Translations under genes and position numbers: made by a program
Source of the DNA: an uncultured Eubacteriales bacterium
Lineage (GTDB): Bacteria > Bacillota > Clostridia > HGM11514
Length of the DNA stretch: 64,000 bases
Assembly (NCBI GenBank): GCA_902492655.1
Contig: CABUMF010000005.1
Location: forward strand, 1-64,000
Direction: 5' to 3'
Notes under the pieces: generated by a model
Seen by the model: only the letters and a program-made list of their open reading frames with translations
Database searches by the model: none
What the model was told of the DNA's origin: nothing
Part shown: one piece after another, positions 1-7,569 of the stretch
Layout of the letters: each line of letters begins with the position of its first letter
Position numbering within the stretch: position 1 is the stretch's first letter

Positions 1-669
1 TGCAATATTTACAGGGTGCTTAAGCGGAAGATTCCAGATCGGGAAGGTTTCAAACTTTGCATAGCCTGCGTTTATTCCCCGCTTGTGATCGTGATAAAGC
101 TGGCTTATGCAGGTCGCCATTTTGCCGCTTCCCGGCCCCGGGGCTGTGATAACAACGAGGGAGCGTGATGTTTCAATGTAATCGTTTTTACCAAGACCGT
201 CCTCGCTTATAATATGCTCCACATCCGAAGGGTACCCGGCAATGGTGTAGTGGCGGTAGCATTTTATTCCGAGTGTTGTAAGATGCTTTAAGAAAGCGGC
301 GGTGTTGGGCTGATTGTTAAAGCGTGTAAACACAACGCTTCCCACATAAAGCCCAAGCTCCCTGAAGGTGTCGATAAGGCGCAGAACATCGCTGTCGTAG
401 GTAATGCCGAGGTCGCCTCTTGTTTTGTTGTTTTCAATATCCTCCGCATTTATTGCGATAACGATTTCCACATCCTCCTTAATCTGAAGGAGCATTCTCA
501 TCTTACTGTCGGGTTCAAAGCCGGGGAGTACACGGGAAGCGTGATAATCGTCAAAGAGCTTGCCGCCGAATTCGAGGTAAAGCTTGCCGCCGAACTGGGT
601 AATGCGTTTTCTGATCTGCTCCGACTGCATTTTAAGATATTTTTGATTATCAAATCCTGTTTTTCCCAT
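1..669 (-). CDS. DUF1846 family protein, C-terminal part beyond window edge
   Basis: A conserved cytoplasmic protein of unknown role, found in many Firmicutes. The 223 residues visible are its N-terminal part: MGKTGFDNQKYLKMQSEQIR opens it, followed by KLYLEFGGKLFDDYHASRVL, RGDFGITYD-like RGDLGITYDSDVLRLIDTF, and VVITAPGPGSGKMATCISQL near residues 190-208. That last stretch looks like a nucleotide-binding loop. I recognise the family from this succession of motifs. The start is the ATG at 667-669, with AGAAGGAG about 8 nt upstream. The gene runs off the left edge, so its length and end are unknown. A TATACT at 704-709 may be its -10, but the -35 is weak. The 91 bp to the next gene hold nothing else I can support. 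Confidence 0.85.
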   Translation of the reverse strand, partial: MGKTGFDNQKYLKMQSEQIRKRITQFGGKLYLEFGGKLFDDYHASRVLPGFEPDSKMRMLLQIKEDVEIVIAINAEDIENNKTRGDLGITYDSDVLRLIDTFRELGLYVGSVVFTRFNNQPNTAAFLKHLTTLGIKCYRHYTIAGYPSDVEHIISEDGLGKNDYIETSRSLVVITAPGPGSGKMATCISQLYHDHKRGINAGYAKFETFPIWNLPLKHPVNIA

Positions 670-760
670 AATAAATGTACTCCTTCTAACAAATTCTTCA
701 TAAAGTATATCACAAATTCCGATAATAATAAAGGGTATTTTTCAAAAAAACACAAAAAAT

Positions 761-1441
761 TTATCCTCTTCTGAATTTTGCTATGCAATAGAGGGCACGA
801 ATGCCGTCCGACAGCCCGATTTTTTTGCCCTCCTCGTTGGTTCTGGGCTTGTAGGAAATCGGAACCTCGGCAATTTTTACGGTTTTTGAAACCTTTGCGG
901 TTATTTCCGGCTCGAAGCCGAAGCGGTTTTCGGTAATTTCAATGCCCTGTATGAGCTCTCTTTTGAAAGCCTTGTAGCAGGTTTCCATGTCCGTAAGCTT
1001 CTGACCGGTAAAGAGGTTTGACAAAAATGTCAAAAAAGCGTTTGCGATGCGGTTTGCAAGATAGCCCTCCCTTTTTCCCTCAAGGAATCTTGAGCCGTAA
1101 ACCACATCGTTTTTGCCCTCGAAAATGGGCTTGACGACCTTCGGGATTTCCGTCGGGTCATACTCGTCGTCCGCATCCTGAATAATCACAACATCCCCCG
1201 TAGCGTGGGAAAAGCCTGTGCGAAGCGCCGCACCCTTTCCCATGTTCACATCGTGGTAGAGTATTTTTGAGACCAGGGGCTTTACATCATTTTCCAAAAT
1301 ATCTCTTGTTCCGTCGGTGGAAAAATCGTCAACCACTATGATTTCCTTTTCGTATTCGGAAATCCCATTGACCTTTTTTACAATCGAAAGAATATTGTCC
1401 TTTTCGTTATAGCAGGGAATTACAATACTTAATTTTTCCAT
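761..1441 (-). CDS. GT2 glycosyltransferase, DPM1/polyprenol-phosphate sugar transferase type
   Basis: A cytoplasmic-face glycosyltransferase of the dolichyl/undecaprenyl-phosphate mannosyltransferase type, which moves a sugar from a nucleotide donor to a lipid phosphate. The 226 residues are a single GT-A domain: LSIVIPCYNE near the start, IVVDDFSTDGT, VVIIQDADDEYDP around residues 88-101 (the metal-binding DAD), then VYGSRFLEG and the C-terminal FGFEPEIT and PISYKPRTNEEGKKI. There are no membrane segments, so it is a DPM1-like form without the C-terminal anchor. It overlaps the upstream membrane gene by 13 bp and is the last gene of a three-gene operon. A charged lipid-linked sugar would be a natural donor for the two membrane proteins encoded just upstream. 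Sugar and acceptor cannot be read from sequence. Confidence 0.85.
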   Translation of the reverse strand: MEKLSIVIPCYNEKDNILSIVKKVNGISEYEKEIIVVDDFSTDGTRDILENDVKPLVSKILYHDVNMGKGAALRTGFSHATGDVVIIQDADDEYDPTEIPKVVKPIFEGKNDVVYGSRFLEGKREGYLANRIANAFLTFLSNLFTGQKLTDMETCYKAFKRELIQGIEITENRFGFEPEITAKVSKTVKIAEVPISYKPRTNEEGKKIGLSDGIRALYCIAKFRRG

Positions 1442-2973
1442 AGTTCCTCCTTGTAAAGCGGAATTTTATCGTAAATCAAAATCGAATAATTTTCAAAATT
1501 TCGTACTTCCCGAGGCTCACCGAGCACGGATTTAACATTTTCATCGGTAATACCGTAGTCAAAGCCGTAACCGAGGCGAGTGGTAAAAATTCCGTTGTAG
1601 CGGTATGTGTCCTCCTCGGGTGAGGGGCTGTTTCTCACAATGATAAAGCTTGCAGGCTCGTCGTACCACGAATTTTTGCAAAACCAGACTCTCGGAGAAA
1701 GCCTTCCGTCCTCATACTTAATCGCCCGAACGGAAAGCTTTCCGCCGGAATACGCAGAAAGCACGCTCGAATCCCAAAAAGCCGCATAGCCTTCCGTCAG
1801 GTTTTCCCGTTCCAGATAAGAACTCAGCCTCGAAAACGAGTTTTCGGCAGAATACGGGCTTCCGTGTGGCATAACCGAGGAGGCAAAAAGCATAATTCCA
1901 ACAGCGGCTGATATAATGCGCAAAAACCCCGTGGGCTTAAAATTCCGTGCGACAAAAATTGCAAGCATCATGGGCAAAAATGCGATGTATCTTCCGGTTG
2001 TTATGTCGGTTGTGTAGGTCGTAAGCCACAAAACAGCCGTCATGACGATAAAGCCCATACCGAGCATTACGGACGGAATGTCAAAATCCCTATTTTTAAT
2101 GAGCTTTTTTATTTCCCTTCCCAAAAGGAAAAGCGCAAATGCGCAAACCAGGATTTTTACCGCAAAAACCGCAGTTTTCACACTGAAAAGGTCTTTCCCG
2201 AAAAAGTAAGAATTAATGAGCCGCAAAACATACTCGATGTAAAGCCCGATATTTCGTGGAATATCGCCTATTTCCGAAAAATACGATGTGTAATAATCGT
2301 TCCAGTCCGCACCGCCTATAAAGCAATACAGCTTTTCAAAAGCCATGCCGAACACGCAAGAAAGAACGGCAAAAACCCCTGCACTTCTTTTGATTTTCCC
2401 GATTATCGCAAGAAGCACGGCAGGCAAAACAATAAGCAAAAGCGCGGTTCTGTCGCCGCAGCAGGCAAGGCAGGTCACAATAGAGAAAAGCACAAGAAAG
2501 GAGCGTTTTCCCGTATCATTAAATCTCATTACAAGATAAACTGCAAGAAATGACAGCCCGAAAACACTTGTATGCACAAAGGAATGTGAAAGCGCATAGG
2601 TTGTGGGAACAAGTCCCAATCCCAGAAGCGCAAAAAACGCCGTCAATCTATCCGAAACCCTGTAGAACACAAGGGGCAGAGCGCACAAAACCATAAATGC
2701 GTACATCAAAAAGCAAGCCAGATGATAAGCCCTTAAGGACACGCCGAAAACGGCAACCGACACCACAAACCAAGGTAAATCGGTGGTTATAAAGCTAACG
2801 CCGGTAAGATGCCAGTCGGAAAGCAAAATGTTTCCGGAAAGCACATCCTTTGCCTCAAGCAGCATACACGCACCGTCGGAATTTATCGGCTGCTTTGAAA
2901 TTTCAGAAATGAGATACACCGCAAAGCCAACCGCAAAAAGTACGGCAAGTAAGATTTTTATTGCCTTTTTCAT
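1429..2973 (-). CDS. polytopic membrane protein, paralogue of the upstream gene (possible GT-C type transferase)
   Basis: A 514-residue membrane protein with about ten to eleven hydrophobic segments and a soluble C-terminal part of roughly 110 residues. Just after the first membrane segment lies INSDGACMLLEAKDVLSGN, an extracytoplasmic acidic loop in the place where GT-C glycosyltransferases carry their catalytic acid. Other marks are SHSFVHTSVFG, CGDRTALLL and GRYIAFLPMML. The C-terminal domain has YAAFWDSSVLSAYSGGKLSVR and VWFCKNSWYDEPASFIIVR. The next gene upstream encodes a clear paralogue with the same blocks. Its ATG overlaps the upstream stop (TGATG) and its end overlaps the GT2 gene, so the three are translationally coupled. 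The GT-C assignment is inference from topology and neighbours; I do not recognise a named family. Confidence 0.7.
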   Translation of the reverse strand: MKKAIKILLAVLFAVGFAVYLISEISKQPINSDGACMLLEAKDVLSGNILLSDWHLTGVSFITTDLPWFVVSVAVFGVSLRAYHLACFLMYAFMVLCALPLVFYRVSDRLTAFFALLGLGLVPTTYALSHSFVHTSVFGLSFLAVYLVMRFNDTGKRSFLVLFSIVTCLACCGDRTALLLIVLPAVLLAIIGKIKRSAGVFAVLSCVFGMAFEKLYCFIGGADWNDYYTSYFSEIGDIPRNIGLYIEYVLRLINSYFFGKDLFSVKTAVFAVKILVCAFALFLLGREIKKLIKNRDFDIPSVMLGMGFIVMTAVLWLTTYTTDITTGRYIAFLPMMLAIFVARNFKPTGFLRIISAAVGIMLFASSVMPHGSPYSAENSFSRLSSYLERENLTEGYAAFWDSSVLSAYSGGKLSVRAIKYEDGRLSPRVWFCKNSWYDEPASFIIVRNSPSPEEDTYRYNGIFTTRLGYGFDYGITDENVKSVLGEPREVRNFENYSILIYDKIPLYKEELWKN

Positions 2974-4538
2974 CAGAATTCAATCCTGTCGTAAATAAGT
3001 ATATCATAAATTTCAAAATGCAAAACGCTTTCGGGTTGCCCGAAGGTTTCAATAATCGCATCGTAGGTAAAAGGCTTTTCGGAAGTTCCGCCTATTTGCT
3101 CAATGGGAGCAAGATGCATATTGAAAATGCCGTTGTAGTTGTAATTTTGCTCCTCCGAATCGGCTTTTTCTCTTCTCACAACCACAAAATTACCGCCCTT
3201 GTACCAGGAATTTTTGCAAAACCACCTTCTGGGCTCAACGCCCTCCTCCCCGGCTCTCACTGGACTTATGTGAACTGCGCCGCCTGAATATGCATCCACA
3301 ACCGTAGAATCCCAAAACGCTCCATAGCCTTCCGTTAAGCCTTCATCCAAAAGAAACTCCGAAAGCCTTGAATATGTGTTCTCCGGTGAAAAAGAGCTTC
3401 CGTGGGGCATTATGTTTGCCACCGCAAGGAGCACAAACAAAACGCATAAAGCGTAATTAAAAAGTCCCTTCGGGGGAGAAATGTCGATTGTTCTCGCAAC
3501 GGTCACGGCAAGCAAAAACGGCAGGAAAGCTATATACCTCCCCGATGTCAAATCCGAGTTCATCGTGGTTAAAAAAAGCATAAGGCTTATAAGCAAAAAA
3601 CCTATTCCGAGTGCCGAAATTGCAATATCCGACTCTTCCTTCCGCACAAGAGAGCGTAAAGACAGAAAAATCGCATAGAACGCAAAAAGCACAATAATTA
3701 TTTTAAGGGCAAACACGCCTGTTTTCAAGGTGAACAATTCCTTGCCGAAAAATCTTGAGTTCACAAGCCTCAAAAAATAATCTATGTAAATTCTTATATT
3801 TGAAGTAATATCGGAAAATACCGCAAAGCTTGTTCTTGAAAGTGAGTTAAGCTCTGCACCGCCCGGGGCTAAGAATATTTTTTCAATCAAAAACCCTATT
3901 GCAGAGCCCGAAATAAGCCCCAAAGAAACCGCCTTCGGTTTGTTTACTCCGCCGCAAAGGCTTACGGCAATAAGGGGAACAACCGCAACCGCAAGGGAGC
4001 TTCTGTCGCCGCAAACCGCCAAGGCACAAAGGGCAATAATAAATGCAAGCCTTGATTTTTTGGGGTTATCGTTATATAGCTGCACCGCAAAAATAAGCAA
4101 AAAGGACAGTGCAAACCCTGCCGTATGCACAAATGCGTTTGAAAGGGCATACACCGTAGGGATTGCCCCCAAGCCAAGGAATATACAATAGGACAAAAAC
4201 TTGTCCTCAGCCTTATAAATAACGGGCAAAAGCGCGCAGACCGCCATAAAAATATACATCAGAAACACAGACAGACGAAAAGCGTTCAATCCCACGCCGA
4301 AAACCGCAGTACCTAAAATGTACCACGGAAGGTCAGTTGTAATAAAGCTTATTCCCGTAAGATTCCAGTCCGACAAAAATATATTGCCGGATAAAATATC
4401 CCGTGCTTCAAGCATCATGCAGGCGGAATCGGAATTCATCGGAAGCTTCATTATTTCAGCCCCGATAAAAAGCACCGCCGCCACAGCGGATGCGATAACG
4501 AAAACTATTTTCAGCAGCTTGACCGCAATTTTATCCAC
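2973..4538 (-). CDS. polytopic membrane protein, first gene of the paralogous pair
   Basis: A membrane protein of 521 residues from the GTG at 4536-4538. That start is chosen because AAGGTGGGGTGAG sits just upstream, and because the only upstream ATG (4577) lies beyond the promoter -10. It has about eleven hydrophobic segments and a soluble C-terminal region. Blocks shared with the downstream paralogue are MNSDSACMMLEARDILSGN after the first membrane segment, SNAFVHTAGFALSF, CGDRSSLAVAV, TSGRYIAFLPF, and in the C-terminal domain YGAFWDSTVVDAYSGG and RRWFCKNSWYKGG. Topology with an early extracytoplasmic acidic loop suggests a lipid-linked-sugar-dependent transferase, but this is inference. 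Pairing of diverged copies in one operon suggests either a heteromeric complex or two related substrates. Confidence 0.7.
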   Translation of the reverse strand: MDKIAVKLLKIVFVIASAVAAVLFIGAEIMKLPMNSDSACMMLEARDILSGNIFLSDWNLTGISFITTDLPWYILGTAVFGVGLNAFRLSVFLMYIFMAVCALLPVIYKAEDKFLSYCIFLGLGAIPTVYALSNAFVHTAGFALSFLLIFAVQLYNDNPKKSRLAFIIALCALAVCGDRSSLAVAVVPLIAVSLCGGVNKPKAVSLGLISGSAIGFLIEKIFLAPGGAELNSLSRTSFAVFSDITSNIRIYIDYFLRLVNSRFFGKELFTLKTGVFALKIIIVLFAFYAIFLSLRSLVRKEESDIAISALGIGFLLISLMLFLTTMNSDLTSGRYIAFLPFLLAVTVARTIDISPPKGLFNYALCVLFVLLAVANIMPHGSSFSPENTYSRLSEFLLDEGLTEGYGAFWDSTVVDAYSGGAVHISPVRAGEEGVEPRRWFCKNSWYKGGNFVVVRREKADSEEQNYNYNGIFNMHLAPIEQIGGTSEKPFTYDAIIETFGQPESVLHFEIYDILIYDRIEF

Positions 4539-4557
4539 AGCCTCACCCCACCTTATA

Positions 4558-4587
4558 ATTATACAATACGAGGGCACCTATTGTCAA
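4558..4587 (-). promoter_or_regulatory. sigma-A promoter of the membrane-paralogue/GT2 operon
   Basis: Read on the minus strand, TTGACA (4587-4582) and TATAAT (4563-4558) are separated by 18 bp. Transcription would begin near 4551, a few bases ahead of the ribosome site for the GTG start at 4538. This fixes the operon's upstream limit. Confidence 0.75.
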
Positions 4588-4596
4588 TGCTTTTAT

Positions 4597-4626
4597 AAAA
4601 AAAGCCCCCGCATATTGCGAGAGCTT
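4597..4626 (-). terminator. intrinsic terminator after the oxidoreductase gene
   Basis: On the minus strand AAAGCTCTCGCA and TGCGGGGGCTTT form a hairpin with a short ATA loop, followed by a run of seven T. It ends transcription of the oxidoreductase gene just before the next promoter. Confidence 0.7.
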
Positions 4627-4643
4627 TCCTAAAGCTTATGAGC

Positions 4644-5693
4644 TTATTTATCGTCTATATCAATTCTCATTCCGGTTTCTGCGGACTTAAAGCAAGCAAC
4701 CATAACCTTAAGCACGTTTCTTACCTCGTCGAGCTTAATCTTCTGAGGCTCGATTCCGTCAACCGCCTTAACAAGATTTCTGTAGAAATCATGCACATCG
4801 GACTGAGGTCTGTCAACCTCGTAGGTATCAATGGTAATCTCGTCTCTCGGAGCCATTGTCTTTGTTATGCCTGCGGCAGTCTGCACAGGGAGGACATCCT
4901 TTTCGTTCCAAGCCTTGCACTTTGCAACCTGCGCCTTTTGCGTCCAGTCGGTTATAATCGCACTTCCGTTTTTGCACTGCATATAGAACCTCGGAAGAGC
5001 GATAAAGTTCAGCGTTCCGACCTCCGCATAGCCTCTCATGCCGTCATTAAAGAACATTTCAAGCTTAAAGCCGTCATCAACCTCATCGTTTGTGTAGTTG
5101 GTAAGGGAGCAATAAACCGTTTTAACGCCTGAGGTGTTGAGCTGAAGAAGCTGATCTATGAGGTGAACGCCCCAGTCAAGAACCATTCCTCCGCCGTACT
5201 GCTTGTGGCATCTCCAGTCGCTCGGAATACCACGGGAGCCGTGAACTCTGGATTCAATGTTAAGCGGAGCGCCGATGTCGCCGCTTTCGATAATCTTTTT
5301 AATTCCGAGGAAGTCAACATCCCATCTTCTGTTCTGATGAACGGTAAATAATGAGCCCGTTCTTTTTGAAGCCTCAACCATCTCGTCAAATTCCTCAACG
5401 GTCATGGAAACAGGCTTTTCGCAAACAACAGCCTTTCCTGCCTCGAGCCCTCCGATTACAAGCTCCTTGTGGACATCGTTAGGAGTTGCAACAACAATAA
5501 TATCCACATTTTTATCGTCATAAACCTCCTGAGCTGAAGCGTAGGTTTTAATTCCCTTTGACTTTGCAAGGTCAATTCTTTCCTGCTTAATATCGTAAAT
5601 ACCGGCTAAAGAAACCACATCGCTTTTAAGGCAATGATCGGCGTGCCAGCCGCCCTGACCGCCGTAACCGATAACCGCAACATTCTTTTTCAT
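4644..5693 (-). CDS. Gfo/Idh/MocA family NAD(P)-dependent oxidoreductase
   Basis: A cytoplasmic sugar or inositol-type dehydrogenase of 349 residues, the normal family length. The N-terminal Rossmann fold is marked by VAVIGYGGQGGWHADHCLK (GxGxxG type) and the NAD-binding block continues to GLEAGKAVVCEKPVSMTVEE near residues 84-102; the EKP motif is the family hallmark. The C-terminal substrate domain contains GGGMVLDWGVHLIDQLLQL (about residues 167-185), with the histidine position typical of the catalytic site. The substrate cannot be told from sequence. It is monocistronic, with its own promoter, a close match to a catabolite-type operator, and a terminator, so it is probably controlled by carbon supply. 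ATG at 5693 follows AAGAGAGG. Confidence 0.9.
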   Translation of the reverse strand: MKKNVAVIGYGGQGGWHADHCLKSDVVSLAGIYDIKQERIDLAKSKGIKTYASAQEVYDDKNVDIIVVATPNDVHKELVIGGLEAGKAVVCEKPVSMTVEEFDEMVEASKRTGSLFTVHQNRRWDVDFLGIKKIIESGDIGAPLNIESRVHGSRGIPSDWRCHKQYGGGMVLDWGVHLIDQLLQLNTSGVKTVYCSLTNYTNDEVDDGFKLEMFFNDGMRGYAEVGTLNFIALPRFYMQCKNGSAIITDWTQKAQVAKCKAWNEKDVLPVQTAAGITKTMAPRDEITIDTYEVDRPQSDVHDFYRNLVKAVDGIEPQKIKLDEVRNVLKVMVACFKSAETGMRIDIDDK

Positions 5694-5732
5694 TATATAT
5701 ACCTCTCTTATACCTAAAGAATAATTAAATGA

Positions 5733-5746
5733 TGTAATCGTTTACA
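5733..5746 (-). promoter_or_regulatory. cre-like / LacI-family operator downstream of the -10
   Basis: TGTAATCGTTTACA matches every fixed position of the catabolite-responsive element pattern TGNAANCGNTTNCA. It lies just downstream of the expected transcription start of the oxidoreductase gene, a position that normally gives repression. CcpA or another LacI-family regulator could bind; which one is not decidable here. Confidence 0.6.
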
Positions 5747-5755
5747 ACTATAGGT

Positions 5756-5784
5756 AGTATACTACCATTTATTCAATTTGTCAA
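5756..5784 (-). promoter_or_regulatory. sigma-A promoter of the oxidoreductase gene, -10 inside a 14-bp palindrome
   Basis: On the minus strand TTGACA (5784-5779) and TATACT (5761-5756) are exactly 17 bp apart. The -10 lies inside the perfect palindrome GGTAGTATACTACC at 5753-5766, a shape typical of GntR-type operators, so a dimeric regulator could compete with polymerase here. Confidence 0.75.
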
Positions 5785-5867
5785 TAAATTTCGAGCTAAA
5801 ACATTTTTAAAATCTCATTACATAGCCATTAATTTTTGTGCATTTTTAACAACTTTTCAAAAAAAGC

Positions 5868-5896
5868 TGTTCAAAACGAGATTTTTATGATATAAT
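5868..5896 (+). promoter_or_regulatory. probable nrdR promoter
   Basis: TATAAT at 5891-5896 with TGTTCA at 5868-5873, spacing 17 bp. The -10 is perfect and the -35 is weak. It lies 35 bp before the nrdR start. Confidence 0.5.
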
Positions 5897-5930
5897 AAAT
5901 ATGAAAAAAACACATTCGGAGGAAACGAAT

Positions 5931-6383
5931 ATGAAATGTCCGTTTTGCGGTACACTTGACAGTAAGGTTATTGATTCCCGTTCCACGGAGGAAGGCGTTT
6001 CGATAAGGCGCAGAAGGGAATGTCTTAAATGCAATAAAAGATTTACCACCTACGAAAAGGTGGAGAGCATACCGATTATGGTTATAAAAAAGGACAAGCG
6101 CAGAGAGCCGTTTGACAGCTCGAAGATTATGCGAGGTCTTACCCGTGCTTGCGAAAAACGCCCCATTTCGCTTGATATGATCGAGGATATGGTTTACAAA
6201 ATCGAAACCAAGATTTATAACACTCTTGAAAGGGAAATCACCAGCGACCAGATCGGCGAAATGCTTCTTGAACAGCTTAAGGATGTGGACGAGGTTGCGT
6301 TCATCCGCTTTGCTTCGGTTTACAGAGATTTTAAGGATGTCGAAACCTTCAGAAATGAGATAAATAAGATTGTAAAGCACTGA
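5931..6383 (+). CDS. nrdR: transcriptional repressor NrdR
   Basis: NrdR senses dATP/ATP and represses ribonucleotide reductase operons. The 150-residue protein has the N-terminal zinc ribbon (CPFCG and CLKCN, two CxxC pairs in the first 35 residues, with DSRSTEEGVSIRRRREC between) and then an ATP-cone from about residue 48 (VIKKDKRREPFDSSKIMRGL). It ends with EVAFIRFASVYRDFKDVETF, all as in the family. The ATG at 5931 is preferred over an upstream ATG at 5901, because GGAGG lies 8 nt before it and the protein then begins MKCPFCG as usual. The gene is monocistronic. No copy of a ribonucleotide reductase gene is in the window. Confidence 0.95.
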   Translation: MKCPFCGTLDSKVIDSRSTEEGVSIRRRRECLKCNKRFTTYEKVESIPIMVIKKDKRREPFDSSKIMRGLTRACEKRPISLDMIEDMVYKIETKIYNTLEREITSDQIGEMLLEQLKDVDEVAFIRFASVYRDFKDVETFRNEINKIVKH

Positions 6384-6513
6384 TTCAATATTTTAAGGAT
6401 GACCTCACTTCCTGTTTTTCTCAACAAAATAATCCCGACAAACAGACGGACTTAAAATAACCGTCGGTGTTTTGACGCGACAGGAAACCAAAATTTCTAT
6501 TTAAACAAGATAA

Positions 6514-6548
6514 GGCTTTGGCAAGTTTTTCTGCCAAAGCCCTTTTTT
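6514..6548 (+). terminator. intrinsic terminator downstream of nrdR
   Basis: GGCTTTGGCA and TGCCAAAGCC form a 10-bp stem with an 8-nt loop, followed by six T. It lies 130 bp after the nrdR stop; the stretch between holds no recognisable gene. Confidence 0.8.
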
Positions 6549-6556
6549 GATTAAGC

Positions 6557-6799
6557 CTACACTATTACTCTGTACATTTCAGCGGCATCGTCCTTTTTAA
6601 CGGCTTCTGCAACCTTCAAGACCTCCGCCTTAAGCGTATTTGTGCCGAAAGCGATTTCAATGATGTCGCCGACCTTTACATCGGCAGAAGCCTTAGCGAC
6701 TCTGCCGTTTATGCTTACTCTTCCGCCGTCGCAAGCCTCGTTTGCAACGGTTCTTCTTTTGATAATTCTTGAAACCTTAAGAAACTTGTCCAGTCTCAT
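6557..6799 (-). CDS. rqcP: S4-domain RNA-binding protein RqcP (YabO)
   Basis: RqcP is the small S4-domain factor that works with RqcH in ribosome-associated quality control, helping to add alanine tails on stalled 50S subunits. The 80-residue protein is a lone S4 fold (MRLDKFLKVSRIIKRRTVANEACD, then GRVSINGRVAKASADVKVGD), the usual size. Its ATG overlaps the stop of mazG by 4 bp, and the flippase gene lies upstream, the same order as yabM-yabN-yabO in Bacillus. Identity rests on family similarity plus this conserved order. Confidence 0.85.
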   Translation of the reverse strand: MRLDKFLKVSRIIKRRTVANEACDGGRVSINGRVAKASADVKVGDIIEIAFGTNTLKAEVLKVAEAVKKDDAAEMYRVIV

Positions 6800-7566
6800 T
6801 TCAATTCTCCTTTAACCATGTCCCAAAGCTCGTCAAGCTCCGAAAGGGACATATCCTCCATTTTTTTGCCCGACTGCTCCGCAAGCCTTTCCACGCCCTC
6901 AAAACGCCTGATGAACTTTTCGGTAGCGGCAGAAAGAGCCGTTTCGGGCTGAATTTTCGCAAATCTTGAAACATTTACGGCGGCAAACAAAAGGTCACCG
7001 AATTCTTCTTCAAAGCGTTCCCTGTTCCCTATTTCCGCCTTCAGCTCTGAGCATTCTTCTTCAAGCTTTGAGAACGCTCCTGAAATATCGTCCCAGTCAA
7101 ACCCCGCCTTTGATGCAGCCTCCTGAACCTTGCACGCACGAAGAAGCGCAGGAAGAGATTTGGAAATACCCTGCATTGCTTCGGTTCTTGTTTTCTGACC
7201 TTTTTCCTTTTTCTTGACCTCCGCCCAGATTTTAAGCACCTCATCGGAATTTTCCGCCTTGGCGTCACCGAAAACATGGGGATGTCTCGAAATCATCTTA
7301 CTGCACACACAGTCGAGCACGGTATCAATCGTAAAATCGCCGAGTTCCTTGCCTATCTGAGAGTACAGAACCACCTGTAAAAGAAGGTCTCCGAGCTCGT
7401 CTGCAAGAGCGTGCTTGTCGCTCTCTCCGGCAGCCTCGGCAACCTCATAAGCCTCCTCGATAACAAAGCGTTTCATGCTTATGTAATCCTGTTCTTTATC
7501 CCACGGACAGCCGTTCTCACCCCGAAGTCGGGCGACGATGTCCAACAAATCGTCAAAGCCGTACAT
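6796..7566 (-). CDS. mazG: nucleoside triphosphate pyrophosphohydrolase MazG
   Basis: MazG hydrolyses non-canonical or excess nucleoside triphosphates to monophosphates and pyrophosphate. The 256 residues hold two MazG modules: LRGENGCPWDKEQDYISMKR followed by IEEAYEVAEA (the EExxE magnesium site), and a second with EEECSELKAEIG and EFGDLLFAAVNVSRF. Unlike Bacillus YabN it lacks the N-terminal methylase-like domain. It ends overlapping rqcP and begins 3 bp after the flippase stop, so all three are one transcription unit. Confidence 0.9.
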   Translation of the reverse strand: MYGFDDLLDIVARLRGENGCPWDKEQDYISMKRFVIEEAYEVAEAAGESDKHALADELGDLLLQVVLYSQIGKELGDFTIDTVLDCVCSKMISRHPHVFGDAKAENSDEVLKIWAEVKKKEKGQKTRTEAMQGISKSLPALLRACKVQEAASKAGFDWDDISGAFSKLEEECSELKAEIGNRERFEEEFGDLLFAAVNVSRFAKIQPETALSAATEKFIRRFEGVERLAEQSGKKMEDMSLSELDELWDMVKGELK

Positions 7567-7569
7567 ATT

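Noticed and set aside
498..788. 96-codon minus-strand frame and similar overlaps on both strands near 541-774
   Set aside because: They are shadows of the DUF1846 gene and its promoter region; the DUF1846 frame itself matches a known family.
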